Positions 17,028 to 26,989 of a stretch of 64,000 nt of DNA are shown here, piece after piece. Source of the DNA: Lutibacter oceani (lineage in GTDB: Bacteria > Bacteroidota > Bacteroidia > Flavobacteriales > Flavobacteriaceae); the NCBI RefSeq assembly GCF_003384935.1, contig NZ_QTTQ01000009.1, forward strand, positions 1,174,412 through 1,238,411, read 5' to 3'. The notes beneath the pieces are model-generated. The model was not told the origin of the DNA, did not search any database, and saw nothing but the letters and a program-made list of their open reading frames with translations. The position numbers were made by a program, and so were the translations under genes. Each line of letters opens with the position of its first letter. Position 1 is the first letter of the stretch.

Positions 17028-18941
17028 TTACTCTGTTTCAATAAGAAAACGCTTTTTATCAGCTGTAGTTAAAGTAGCAATTGCTCCCATTATTTTAGCA
17101 TTATTTAATCTTTCTAAAATAAAATCTGGGTCTAATGCAAATATACGTTCAGGCCCATCTATATAACTTAATTTTAAAAATTTACTATCATTAGAAAAAC
17201 AATAAGCAATACCGCTGTTATCTATAAAATAGGAGCTTAATGTAATTAATAACTCATTTTCTTTGTTAAAAATACCTTGATAATTCACTAAAAAATTTCC
17301 ATCTGGACTTGAAATTGTATTTGGTGAAATCCCTTTTGCATTTGGGAACTCGGCAATAATAGTATTGTTTTGGGTTCTTATACTTTGTGCCATATGTAAC
17401 CAGCTATATTTTTCTAAATCTTCTTCAACAGGTAGCATATAATAATCTTCACTTATTGAAATATTACCATGTGCTGTATTAGAATTGTAAATTTCAATAT
17501 AAGGAAACGGCTCTGTTTTCCAAAGATTTATAATGGTATCTTTAATGCTGTTTTGTTCTGAATTCTGCCAAACAAGATCTAAAGTTTTTGTAATAATATA
17601 CTTGTTGTTGTCTGTAAAATTGACTTCAAATATATCGTTTCTACTACCACTTTTTAAAATAGCCCTTGTTTTAAAAATATCAGTATCTAAATTATCTTGA
17701 AGATACGCTTTGTTATCAATTAAAGCTGTTTTACTATTTGCTGAACCTAAAATTGAATATTTTCCATCTGTTGAAATAGCAACATCCTGAATATACCCAG
17801 TAAATCCGCCAAAACCTTCTAATTTAATTTCAACGGGATCTATATTTTCAAATTCATATATTTCAGTTTTAAAATTATATAGAATTGGAAATTCTAATTT
17901 GCCACCTGCAATTAAAAATTCAGTTTCATTGGTATTAGGATTAATAAATATATCGGTTGAAGCTTGTCCTAAGTATTCATGTGGAGGAACGCTCTCAATT
18001 ATTGCATCAATTTCAGGTTTAAAATAACCTAATTTTTTTGTGCGTTTATTTTTATTTATTAAATCCGTATTTAGAATTTTAAAACCTGGTTCTTGGTAAA
18101 AACCATAACCACTGTAAAACACTTTTGTAAGTTGTTCAGAGGCAATTTTTGTAGGTAAATTATTTTCATTTGCAAAGCTATAGGCATATTCTGCAAGTCT
18201 TAAAGATTTGGTTGGATCTTCATTTAATTGCGCTTGTGAGCTGGCAATATATGTAGATAATAAAGCTTTTAGGGTTTCAGCTTCAGCTACTTTTTTTTGT
18301 TTCATTGCATAAATAGATAAAAGAATGGCTGCTACTAATAAAGTACTTAAAACACTTATTGCTGCATTTCTAATTCGCATAGTGCGTTTGTGTTGCTTAA
18401 CCGCTTCACCAACCATATTTCCAACGGTTTTATTATGTAATGTTGCAGCAATAAGTACTAATTTGTCTTTAAAATCAGGATTGTCCAATGTTAAATTTTC
18501 TGAAGCATTTTCGCGAAAATCTACATACAAAGGTTCATTTTTAAAAACACCAGATAAATTTTTTGGAATTGCTGTGGTTTTGCTCCAGTCAAAATCTGAA
18601 GTAGCATGATTCCAAAGCAGTTCACCATCCGTTAAAACAATTAAAAAGTTATCTATGGATTTAGTTGTTTTCCAGTGTTCTACCTCTTTTGTACAATAAT
18701 GCGATTGCGCTGATAAAGGTGAAGCAAAAAATATAAAATACTCTGATGCGTTTAATCCTTCTTCAATTTTCCCCCATAAATCAGGTGAAATTGAAAGGTC
18801 GTTAGAATCTCTAAAAATATTAAGCGCCCTGCGTTTAAACGTTGGTTTTGCAAATTTTTCGAGAGCGCTTTCTAAACTTGGCGCTAATTTAAAATCCTGA
18901 CTGTGACTATAAGAAATAAAGGCATTGTATTTCATATTCAA
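17028..18941 (-). CDS. TIR domain - transmembrane - beta-propeller-like protein
   Basis: A 637-residue protein. Residues 4-145 form a TIR domain: NAFISYSHSQD, RALNIFRDSNDLS and FFASPLSAQSHYCTKEVEHW, with Glu86 in the CTKE motif at the place of the NADase catalytic Glu. A single membrane segment lies at about 193-213 (AAISVLSTLLVAAILLSIYA). A helical stretch follows (TYIASSQAQLNEDPTKSLRL), as in TIR/WD40 proteins, and the rest is beta-rich with SxDGKY words (STDGKYSILGSAN, SSPDGNFLVNY). Starts 5 nt after trmO. Signalling or antiphage roles are known for related TIR proteins; here the role is inferred only. Confidence 0.85.
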   Translation of the reverse strand: MNMKYNAFISYSHSQDFKLAPSLESALEKFAKPTFKRRALNIFRDSNDLSISPDLWGKIEEGLNASEYFIFFASPLSAQSHYCTKEVEHWKTTKSIDNFLIVLTDGELLWNHATSDFDWSKTTAIPKNLSGVFKNEPLYVDFRENASENLTLDNPDFKDKLVLIAATLHNKTVGNMVGEAVKQHKRTMRIRNAAISVLSTLLVAAILLSIYAMKQKKVAEAETLKALLSTYIASSQAQLNEDPTKSLRLAEYAYSFANENNLPTKIASEQLTKVFYSGYGFYQEPGFKILNTDLINKNKRTKKLGYFKPEIDAIIESVPPHEYLGQASTDIFINPNTNETEFLIAGGKLEFPILYNFKTEIYEFENIDPVEIKLEGFGGFTGYIQDVAISTDGKYSILGSANSKTALIDNKAYLQDNLDTDIFKTRAILKSGSRNDIFEVNFTDNNKYIITKTLDLVWQNSEQNSIKDTIINLWKTEPFPYIEIYNSNTAHGNISISEDYYMLPVEEDLEKYSWLHMAQSIRTQNNTIIAEFPNAKGISPNTISSPDGNFLVNYQGIFNKENELLITLSSYFIDNSGIAYCFSNDSKFLKLSYIDGPERIFALDPDFILERLNNAKIMGAIATLTTADKKRFLIETE

Positions 18942-18946
18942 TTTTT

Positions 18947-19426
18947 TTAGTTAAACCTAGTATCTGATTTTAATGTTTTAAATTTTCCAATTTTGTTTTT
19001 ATACCATCCAATTTTTTCAACTTTATGTATATCAAAATCAGGAATATACGGTTTTATATCTAAAAGTGGCGTTCCATCAAGAATATCATTATTTTCAATT
19101 TCCAGTATATTGTCTTTTATACTAATTAATTTAACTACTGAAATACCAATCTGATTTGGTCTTTGTGGAACTCTTGTAGCAAATACACCATGGGTTTTAT
19201 TATCTAGAAATGGAGTTGTTGTTAATTTATATAGATTTGATTTATGGAAATGATAAATAACGTAGAGGTGAGAAAATGCTTCAAGATCTTTTAGTCCTTC
19301 CATAAATATTTTTTCAATGATTATGGTTCCTTTTAGACCTTTTGCCGCTTTTGCCTGTATAGGCATTCCTTCTTTTGTTTTATGAGGTGAGTTTATTACC
19401 CCTATTGGTTTGTAGTTAATTGTCAT
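18947..19426 (-). CDS. trmO: tRNA (t6A37 N6)-methyltransferase TrmO family
   Basis: A 159-residue TrmO/YaeB/VirR-type SAM-dependent methyltransferase acting on t6A37 of tRNA. Visible family words are YKPIGVINSPHKTKEGMPIQ, LEAFSHLYVIYHFH, GVFATRVPQRPNQIGISVVK and DGTPLLDIKPYIPDFD. I chose the ATG at 19426; the upstream ATG at 19486 would overlap the VIT-family gene and adds nonconserved residues. It lies 31 nt after the VIT gene and 5 nt before the TIR gene. Confidence 0.92.
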   Translation of the reverse strand: MTINYKPIGVINSPHKTKEGMPIQAKAAKGLKGTIIIEKIFMEGLKDLEAFSHLYVIYHFHKSNLYKLTTTPFLDNKTHGVFATRVPQRPNQIGISVVKLISIKDNILEIENNDILDGTPLLDIKPYIPDFDIHKVEKIGWYKNKIGKFKTLKSDTRFN

Positions 19427-19457
19427 AAAAATCAGGAGTTTTGTTATTGGTTTACAA

Positions 19458-20171
19458 TTAAATATTAATTCCGAATAAATATCCAACCAAGGCAGTTAAG
19501 CCCATTGCTACAGTTCCCCAAAAAGTGATTCTAATTATAGCTTTTAAAATGTTTGATCCACCAGTTTTTGCTACCAAAACACCTAAAATAATAAGAAATA
19601 AAATTGCAAAACCATATAAATAGTATTCCATACTTTTTAAGGGTAGAAAAAGTGTTACTAAAAAGGGAAGGATTCCGCCAACAGTAAATGAAGCACCAGA
19701 GGCAAAAGCGGCTTGTATTGGTTTAGCTTGGCTAATTTGGTTAATACCTAACTCATCTCTAACGTGAGCTGCTAAAGCATCATGTGCTGTTAATTCTTTT
19801 GCTACTGTTAAAGCGGTTTCTTTTTTTAAACCTCTTTCTTCATAAATTGCTGCTAAATATTGTAATTCCTGCTCTGGCATTTCTTTTAGTTCCTTTTTTT
19901 CTCGCGCAATATCAGCATTTTCCACATCTGTTTGGGAACTTACAGAAACATATTCGCCAGCCGCCATTGATAAAGCCCCAGCTACTAAACCAGCTAATGT
20001 TGCCAAAATAACAGGTTCTCTAACATCACTAGCGGCAGCAACACCAATTGCAATACTTGCCGTTGATATAATTCCATCATTTGCACCCAAAACGGCAGCT
20101 CTTAACCAATTGCTTTTATGTATATAATGATTTTCTAAATACGTATCTAAATTCTCTGAATTTTCAATCAT
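19458..20171 (-). CDS. VIT1/CCC1 family Fe(II)/Mn(II) transporter
   Basis: A 237-residue membrane protein. The first segment WLRAAVLGANDGIISTASIA and AGEYVSVSSQTDVENADIAR are hallmarks of VIT/CCC1 transporters; five hydrophobic segments are visible, two of them near the C-terminus (YLYGFAILFLIILGVLVA, FWGTVAMGLTALVGYLFGI). The charged cytosolic helical region between segments 2 and 3 (EKKELKEMPEQELQYLAAIY) is the metal-binding domain. It exports or stores divalent iron or manganese. Confidence 0.93.
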   Translation of the reverse strand: MIENSENLDTYLENHYIHKSNWLRAAVLGANDGIISTASIAIGVAAASDVREPVILATLAGLVAGALSMAAGEYVSVSSQTDVENADIAREKKELKEMPEQELQYLAAIYEERGLKKETALTVAKELTAHDALAAHVRDELGINQISQAKPIQAAFASGASFTVGGILPFLVTLFLPLKSMEYYLYGFAILFLIILGVLVAKTGGSNILKAIIRITFWGTVAMGLTALVGYLFGINI

Positions 20172-20268
20172 AATTAATCTATTTATTCAATTAATACAAA
20201 GTGTTTTTGAGGTTATTTAACTTACTTTTCCAATTTTAAATTTAGTATTTTTTGTTTTATAAACATTT

Positions 20269-20784
20269 TTAAAATGTTAAATACATAATATGGTTTGGAT
20301 TGGAATGTGTGCTGGAAATTTGAAAGTCATATTTTCCTACTATTTTAAATCCTGATTTTGTATAGAAATTAATGGCTCTTTGGTTTTTTACCCAAACGGC
20401 TAACCAAATACCATTTTGTTGCTTGTTTTTAGCTAATTCAATATTAAAATTAAATAGTGTAGCTCCTAAATTTTTACCGTAAAATGTTTTCAATAAATAA
20501 AAGCGATCTAATTTGGTAATATTTTTAGGGTTAATATTACTATTTGCAGTGTTTAATATAATTTTAGAAAAGCCAGCAATTTTATTATTGCAATAAATTA
20601 GGTGGTAAATATTGTTTTCATTTTCTAACTCACTTAACAATATTTCTTTAGTATAAGTTTTAGAAATAAAAGTGCTTATATCTTTAGTTGAGGCACTAGT
20701 TCCGTGCGATTCCCAGAATGATTTTTCTCCAATTTCAGCTATTAATTCAGCATGTTCAATTGTACCTTTAATTATTTTAATCAT
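20269..20784 (-). CDS. GNAT family N-acetyltransferase
   Basis: A 171-residue acetyltransferase with the CoA-binding loop LLKTFYGKNLGATLFNFNI (GKNLGA) near residue 110 and the C-terminal WVKNQRAINFYTKSGFKIVG, typical of the fold. The start overlaps the end of the DUF2007 gene by 8 nt. Substrate unknown; its resemblance to spermidine/RimI-like GNATs is weak. Confidence 0.9.
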   Translation of the reverse strand: MIKIIKGTIEHAELIAEIGEKSFWESHGTSASTKDISTFISKTYTKEILLSELENENNIYHLIYCNNKIAGFSKIILNTANSNINPKNITKLDRFYLLKTFYGKNLGATLFNFNIELAKNKQQNGIWLAVWVKNQRAINFYTKSGFKIVGKYDFQISSTHSNPNHIMYLTF

Positions 20785-20986
20785 TCATTTCTTTTAATAT
20801 TTCTTCAACTTTTTCTAAATCAGATTCAGATACTTGTAGTTCCACTTCAAAAGAAGGAAGGTAATTCATTATTTGAGTTGTAAATTCATTTCGCATAAAA
20901 CATTTTATTCCTTCAGATTCTAATTTACTTTTTAATACTAATAAATCTGCCTCAACATGTGATTTTTTAATTGTTACTAAGCTCAT
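20777..20986 (-). CDS. DUF2007 small protein
   Basis: A 69-residue protein with the DUF2007 pattern: an N-terminal strand, AxLLVLKSKLESEGIKCFMR, a middle strand and SESDLEKVEEILKEM helix. The family is called putative signal-transducing protein, but its function is not established. It overlaps the GNAT gene by 8 nt, so both are translated from one transcript. Confidence 0.85.
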   Translation of the reverse strand: MSLVTIKKSHVEADLLVLKSKLESEGIKCFMRNEFTTQIMNYLPSFEVELQVSESDLEKVEEILKEMND

Positions 20987-21114
20987 AATTAAACTATTTA
21001 CAAGGTAATTTTTAATACTTTAAAATTAGTATTTTTATTTTTGAAAGATTCTATTTTTAATGATTTTTATATACAGAATAACATATTCTTTTGCTAAATG
21101 ATATAACATTTTAA

Positions 21115-21528
21115 CTAGATTAGTGTAAAAATAAGGATACTACTAATTACTCCTATAACAGTAGTTGTAATCCCAATTTTTTTTGTTTTTAACCAACCAG
21201 ATAAACTTATTACAGCAATTAAAGAGTAAATACCAATGAAAAAAGATAATCCACCTACTAATCGTGGATAGAAAAGTAGCTCATTTGAATTTTGATAAGG
21301 TGAGTTTGGAGTTAAAATTATTAAAACTTTGTTCATTCCAAAAACCGCTACAATAAATGAGACAGCAGCAAGGGATAAGCCCAAAATCATAAACTTCATA
21401 ATTTTACTATTGTTGTTAACAACAATAAGAGTTCCTAAAATAGTTGCAGAAATACCTCCAAGAAAAACACTGATAAAAACAAGTTGTTCAGCTAATACTC
21501 TAAAATATTCTTGTGGTAATTCTGTCAT
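21115..21528 (-). CDS. Small membrane protein with four hydrophobic segments
   Basis: A 137-residue protein. Hydrophobic segments are AEQLVFISVFLGGISATILG, MKFMILGLSLAAVSFIVAVF, LVGGLSFFIGIYSLIAVIS and IGITTTVIGVISSILIFTLI. I recognise no family motif. It stands alone, between the DUF2007 pair and a possible small exported protein. Confidence 0.65.
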   Translation of the reverse strand: MTELPQEYFRVLAEQLVFISVFLGGISATILGTLIVVNNNSKIMKFMILGLSLAAVSFIVAVFGMNKVLIILTPNSPYQNSNELLFYPRLVGGLSFFIGIYSLIAVISLSGWLKTKKIGITTTVIGVISSILIFTLI

Positions 21529-21572
21529 AGAAAATAAATTTAAATAAAATTGCAGTTTTAAAAGTACAATTT

Positions 21573-21782
21573 TCAGTTTGTTAAATATACTAATTTAAAT
21601 TGTTTCGAATTTTTAATAACTTGTAGTTTTTGCCACATTTTATTATAAAACTCATTTTCAATAACTGCATCTGGTTCTTCCTGCGATATGGAGTTATCAT
21701 TTGCACAAATCACAAAATTTAATAGTGCAATAATAAGTAGAGGTCTGGCTATATTTTTATTGGTAAGACTTTTTTTTAGCAA
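21573..21782 (-). CDS. Possible small exported protein
   Basis: A 69-residue reading from a TTG at 21782. Residues 13-27 are hydrophobic (ARPLLIIALLNFVICAN), as in a signal peptide, followed by a short charged C-terminus. It lies 23 nt after the glutaminase gene in the same direction. No relatives are recognised and the start is non-ATG, so this could be noise. Confidence 0.35.
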   Translation of the reverse strand: MLKKSLTNKNIARPLLIIALLNFVICANDNSISQEEPDAVIENEFYNKMWQKLQVIKNSKQFKLVYLTN

Positions 21783-21805
21783 CAGGGTTTAATTGTAATT
21801 GGTTT

Positions 21806-22720
21806 TTAAAAAATGGATGATTGTGTTTTAGTTGTAAATTTTTCAAGAAAATTCATTCCTTTTTGAGAGTTTCCTTTTTTGTTAAGTCTTGGGCTCCAAA
21901 CCGCAATACTGTATTTATTTGGGTGAATTGCCACAATACCACCACCAACACCACTTTTTCCTGGTAAGCCAACTTTAAAGGCAAATTCACCAGCTTCATC
22001 ATAAAAACCGCATAAAAGCATAATTGCATTTATACGTTTAGATTTACTTTCTGAAAGTATTTTATTATTTGTAATTGGGTCTATTCCATCATTTGTTAAA
22101 AAAAGAAATGTGCGTGAAAGCTCTTTACAAGTCATTTCAATAGAACATAAATTAAAATAAAAATCCATTACAACATCAATGTCATTTTTAATATTGTTGA
22201 ATGATTTCATTAAATTTACCAAAGCCATATTTGTAAAGCCTGTAATTTTTTCAGATTCAGCAGTTTTTGAACTAAAATTTAATGTTTTATTACCCGAAAG
22301 CTCTCTAATAAACTCAAGAAAATCTTTTTTTGGATTTTCAAGATTACTTATAAGTATATCGCAAATAACAATAGCACCGGCATTTATTAATGGGTTACGC
22401 GGTATTCCGTGGTTATATTCTAATTGAACAAGCGAGTTAAATGATGTTCCTGAAGGTTCAACATCAATCCGTTTCCATAATTTTTCACCTTTCATTTTAT
22501 AAGCCAATGTTAATGCCAAAACTTTAGCAATACTTTGTATAGAAAACTTTTCGTTTGAATCGCCAATACTATAATGTTCATTGTTTAAAGTTGTAAGGTG
22601 TACTCCAAATTTATTAGGATCTATGTTGTTTAATTCAGGAATATAAGAAGCTACTTTTCCGTGGTCTTTTATTTTATTTAAAGAAGTATTTATTTTAAAA
22701 AATATGTTGTTATAATCCAT
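21806..22720 (-). CDS. glsA: Glutaminase A
   Basis: Hydrolyses glutamine to glutamate and ammonia. The 304 residues contain the serine-hydrolase-like catalytic motif EKFSIQSIAKVLAL (SxxK: Ser and Lys of the glutaminase family), EPSGTSFNSLVQLEYNHGIP, RNPLINAGAIVICD, and the C-terminal GLPGKSGVGGGIVAIHP. The ATG at 22720 is preferred to an upstream TTG at 22738. The family is about 305 residues, so it is full length. Confidence 0.96.
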   Translation of the reverse strand: MDYNNIFFKINTSLNKIKDHGKVASYIPELNNIDPNKFGVHLTTLNNEHYSIGDSNEKFSIQSIAKVLALTLAYKMKGEKLWKRIDVEPSGTSFNSLVQLEYNHGIPRNPLINAGAIVICDILISNLENPKKDFLEFIRELSGNKTLNFSSKTAESEKITGFTNMALVNLMKSFNNIKNDIDVVMDFYFNLCSIEMTCKELSRTFLFLTNDGIDPITNNKILSESKSKRINAIMLLCGFYDEAGEFAFKVGLPGKSGVGGGIVAIHPNKYSIAVWSPRLNKKGNSQKGMNFLEKFTTKTQSSIF

Positions 22721-22835
22721 TTTATAATTCAAATTCAAGTTGTTTTTACTATTTTTAAATTAAAGGAATTTACTTCCTTAAAATGGTATTAAATGTATTA
22801 AATAATAGTGATTAAATTTCCGTATCTTTAACTTT

Positions 22836-23573
22836 ATGATAAAAGATAATAAATTAGCAGTACTTATTGATGGTGATAATATTCCTTCAAGATATATTAA
22901 AGAAATGATGGAAGAAATTACCAAGTATGGAACCCCAACTGTAAAACGTATTTATGGAGATTGGACCAAGCCACATTTATCCAAATGGAAAAGTATTTTA
23001 TTAGAAAATGCGATAACACCAATACAGCAATATGGCTATACTACAGGTAAAAACGCCACAGATTCAGCCATGATAATTGATGCAATGGATATTTTATATT
23101 CAGAAAAGGTAAATGGTTTTTGTTTGGTGTCATCAGATAGCGATTTTACCAAACTAGCAACCAGATTGCGTGAAGAAGGCTTGGTGGTTTATGGAATTGG
23201 AGAAAAGAAAACACCCGATCCGTTTATAGTTGCCTGCGATAAATTTATTTATTTAGAAATATTGGATACTAGTGAAGATGAAGCTGAAAACGGTAAAACA
23301 AAACCTAAAAAAGCAAGTATAGATAAAATTACACCAAAAGTTATTAGATTGCTGAGAAATTCTGTTGATGATGCTGCAGATGATGATGGCTGGGCATTTA
23401 TGGGAGATGTAGGTTCACTTATTTTAAAAAAACAACCAAATTTTGATGCACGTAATTTTGGTTTTGAAAAGCTAACCCCTTTGTTTAAATCCTTACCTCA
23501 ATTTGAAATTGAACAAAGAGATAGAACCAGCGGACGCTTTAAATTAATTTACGTTAGAAATAAAAAGAAATAG
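22836..23573 (+). CDS. NYN domain protein with C-terminal LOTUS/OST-HTH-like domain
   Basis: A 245-residue protein. Residues about 8-145 form a NYN (PIN-like) nuclease domain with the acidic residues visible: LAVLIDGDNIPSRYI, KNATDSAMIIDAMDILY and FCLVSSDSDFTKLA. The C-terminal ~85 residues (KVIRLLRNSVDDAADDDGWA ... LFKSLPQFEIEQRD) match the OST-HTH/LOTUS RNA-binding type. The combination suggests RNA cleavage or binding; target unknown. It is divergent from glsA, with TATCTTTA upstream near 22814. Confidence 0.88.
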   Translation: MIKDNKLAVLIDGDNIPSRYIKEMMEEITKYGTPTVKRIYGDWTKPHLSKWKSILLENAITPIQQYGYTTGKNATDSAMIIDAMDILYSEKVNGFCLVSSDSDFTKLATRLREEGLVVYGIGEKKTPDPFIVACDKFIYLEILDTSEDEAENGKTKPKKASIDKITPKVIRLLRNSVDDAADDDGWAFMGDVGSLILKKQPNFDARNFGFEKLTPLFKSLPQFEIEQRDRTSGRFKLIYVRNKKK

Positions 23574-23631
23574 TTAGTCGTTTTTTATGCTGGAATAATT
23601 AAAAAAAAGCGCATATTTGCTCAAAATTACC

Positions 23632-23705
23632 GGGGATGTAGCTCATCTGGCTAGAGCGCTTGACTGGCAGTCAAGAGGTAGTGGGTTCGACTCCCATCTT
23701 CTCCA
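23632..23705 (+). tRNA. tRNA-Ala (anticodon GGC)
   Basis: A full cloverleaf can be drawn: acceptor GGGGATG/CTTCTCC with the G3-U70 wobble pair that identifies tRNA-Ala, anticodon stem CTTGA/TCAAG around loop CTGGCAG with anticodon GGC, and TpsiC loop GTTCGACTC. Discriminator A73 is at 23705 and CCA is not encoded. A near-consensus -7 box CATATTTG (23612-23619) lies just upstream and a hairpin terminator follows. Confidence 0.93.
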
Positions 23706-23711
23706 CTTTTA

Positions 23712-23750
23712 AAAACCGTAATTATATTTTAATTATGGTTTTATTTTTTT
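23712..23750 (+). terminator. Terminator after tRNA-Ala
   Basis: The arms 23712-23724 and 23730-23742 pair over 13 bp with one G-U, and are followed by a T-rich tail to 23750. It separates the tRNA from the convergent GH43 gene and could serve both. Confidence 0.75.
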
Positions 23751-23758
23751 AAATCAAT

Positions 23759-25363
<1,605 letters not shown>

Positions 25364-25473
25364 TTAAATAGTTATTATAATTCATTAATAAAAAGCATCT
25401 TATTATTAATAAATATCAATAAAATGATTTTTATCAGTAAGATAATAGAAATCAATCAATAATTTTAAGGAAC

Positions 25474-25505
25474 AATTATATTCACTTGGATCCCTGAATA
25501 TAATT
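25474..25505. promoter_or_regulatory. 32-bp inverted repeat upstream of GH43
   Basis: AATTATATTCA (25474-25484) and TGAATATAATT (25495-25505) are perfect 11-bp arms with a 10-nt spacer CTTGGATCCC. It sits 138 nt upstream of the GH43 start and 12 nt from the xyl terminator. No T-run follows, so an operator for a local regulator is more likely than a terminator. Confidence 0.6.
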
Positions 25506-25516
25506 ATTTGAATAAG

Positions 25517-25547
25517 GAAAACCACTTTCTTTTGGGAAGTGGTTTTC
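25517..25547 (-). terminator. Terminator of the xyl operon
   Basis: GAAAACCACTT (25517-25527) pairs with AAGTGGTTTTC (25537-25547), and runs of A/T flank the stem. It lies 15 nt after the xylT stop codon on the minus strand. Confidence 0.75.
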
Positions 25548-25561
25548 TCATTTAAAATATA

Positions 25562-26977
25562 TTATTTGTTCCAAATTTTCTCCATTTCTTCTAGGGTTTT
25601 TCCTTTGGTTTCTGGAACAAACTTCCATACTAGCCACATAGCTAAAACACCCATTATACCATAAATCCAATAAGCAAAACCGTGGTTGAACTTTTCTAAT
25701 AAATACGTATTCTTATCCATCATTGGGAAGGTCCAGGAAACAAGATAATTCGAAATCCATTGTGCTGCAACTGCAACTGCCAATGCACGCCCTCTAATTT
25801 TATTAGGAAATATTTCCGACAATAAAACCCAGCAAACAGGTCCCCAGCTCATTGCAAAACTAGCTACGTAAATTAACATAAAAAGTAACGCACCTATTCC
25901 AACTGATTCCATAAAAAATGTTGTTCCTAGTGCAAACATTGAAATTGCCATACCTAAAGCACCAATAATCATTAATGGTTTTCTTCCATACTTATCAACC
26001 GTTAAAATTGCTAAAACGGTAAATAATAAATTAACTGCACCAACAATTATTGTTTGCAACAATGCGGCATCTGTACCAGACCCCATACTTTTGAATATTT
26101 CTGGAGCATAATATAAAACTACATTAATACCAACAAATTGTTGAAAAACGGAAAGCAGTATTCCAATTACTATAACAGTTATTCCAAATGAAAATAACTT
26201 TCCAGAATGACTTACAACTGTATTTTGAATTTCGGCTAATATTTTTTTAGCTTCTTCAACACCATTTACTTTAACTAAAACGTTAAATGCTTTTTCAGGT
26301 TCAGATTTTAACACTAAAGATCTTGGAGTATCAGGCACAAAAAACAACATTATTAAAAATAAGGTTGCCGGTATAGTTTCCGAAGCAAACATCCAACGCC
26401 ATCCAACAGTATTTAACCAAGAGTCATCTCCTTGTTTAGCAATGTAATAGTTTACAAAATAGACCACTAACATACCAAAAATAATAGCAAACTGGTTCAT
26501 AGAAACCAGTTTGCCTCTTATTTTAGCAGGTGCTATTTCAGCAATATATAAAGGTGAAAGCATAGAGGCTAACCCTACACCTATTCCTCCAATAATTCTA
26601 TAAACAATAAAAATATAGATAAATGTATGGTCTCCATCACCAACAGGTTTCAGCAACATTTCGGGCATTGCAGATCCAATGGCTGACAATAAAAATAGAG
26701 TAGCAGCTAAAATCAACCCATTTTTACGACCTAATTTTTTACTGATTATTCCTCCTGAAATTCCACCAATAATACAACCAATTAATGCACTAGAAACAAC
26801 AAAACCTAAACGGGCATTTGCTGCGGTTTCTTCTAATCCAAAGGGAAGTACAAAAAAACTTTCTAAGGAACTGACGGTTCCTGAAATAACGGCTGTATCG
26901 TACCCAAACAAAAGTCCGCCAAGTGTTGCAACAATTGTAAGTTTTAATAAATAACTTTTATTTGCTGATGTTCCCAT
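25562..26977 (-). CDS. xylT: MFS sugar porter, D-xylose:H+ symporter type
   Basis: A 471-residue 12-segment transporter of the sugar porter family. Signature motifs are in place: GGLLFGYDTAVISG, SKKLGRKNGL, R(I/V)IGGIGVGLASMLSPLYIA, PDTPRSLV, DKYGRKPL and VPETKGKTLEEME. The gene is 12 nt after xylA, so xylose uptake and isomerisation are co-transcribed. Xylose is the inferred substrate from the context. Confidence 0.93.
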   Translation of the reverse strand: MGTSANKSYLLKLTIVATLGGLLFGYDTAVISGTVSSLESFFVLPFGLEETAANARLGFVVSSALIGCIIGGISGGIISKKLGRKNGLILAATLFLLSAIGSAMPEMLLKPVGDGDHTFIYIFIVYRIIGGIGVGLASMLSPLYIAEIAPAKIRGKLVSMNQFAIIFGMLVVYFVNYYIAKQGDDSWLNTVGWRWMFASETIPATLFLIMLFFVPDTPRSLVLKSEPEKAFNVLVKVNGVEEAKKILAEIQNTVVSHSGKLFSFGITVIVIGILLSVFQQFVGINVVLYYAPEIFKSMGSGTDAALLQTIIVGAVNLLFTVLAILTVDKYGRKPLMIIGALGMAISMFALGTTFFMESVGIGALLFMLIYVASFAMSWGPVCWVLLSEIFPNKIRGRALAVAVAAQWISNYLVSWTFPMMDKNTYLLEKFNHGFAYWIYGIMGVLAMWLVWKFVPETKGKTLEEMEKIWNK

Positions 26978-26989
26978 ACTGCTTACAGA

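Noticed and set aside
17028..18941. A confirmed antiphage defence gene
   Set aside because: No other defence gene is adjacent and no test is possible here; the TIR fold is also used in other signalling, so it is kept as a hypothesis.
23632..23705. Reading the tRNA anticodon as GCA (Cys)
   Set aside because: Only the loop CTGGCAG with five-pair stem CTTGA/TCAAG gives a standard arm, which sets the anticodon as GGC; the G3-U70 pair also fits Ala.
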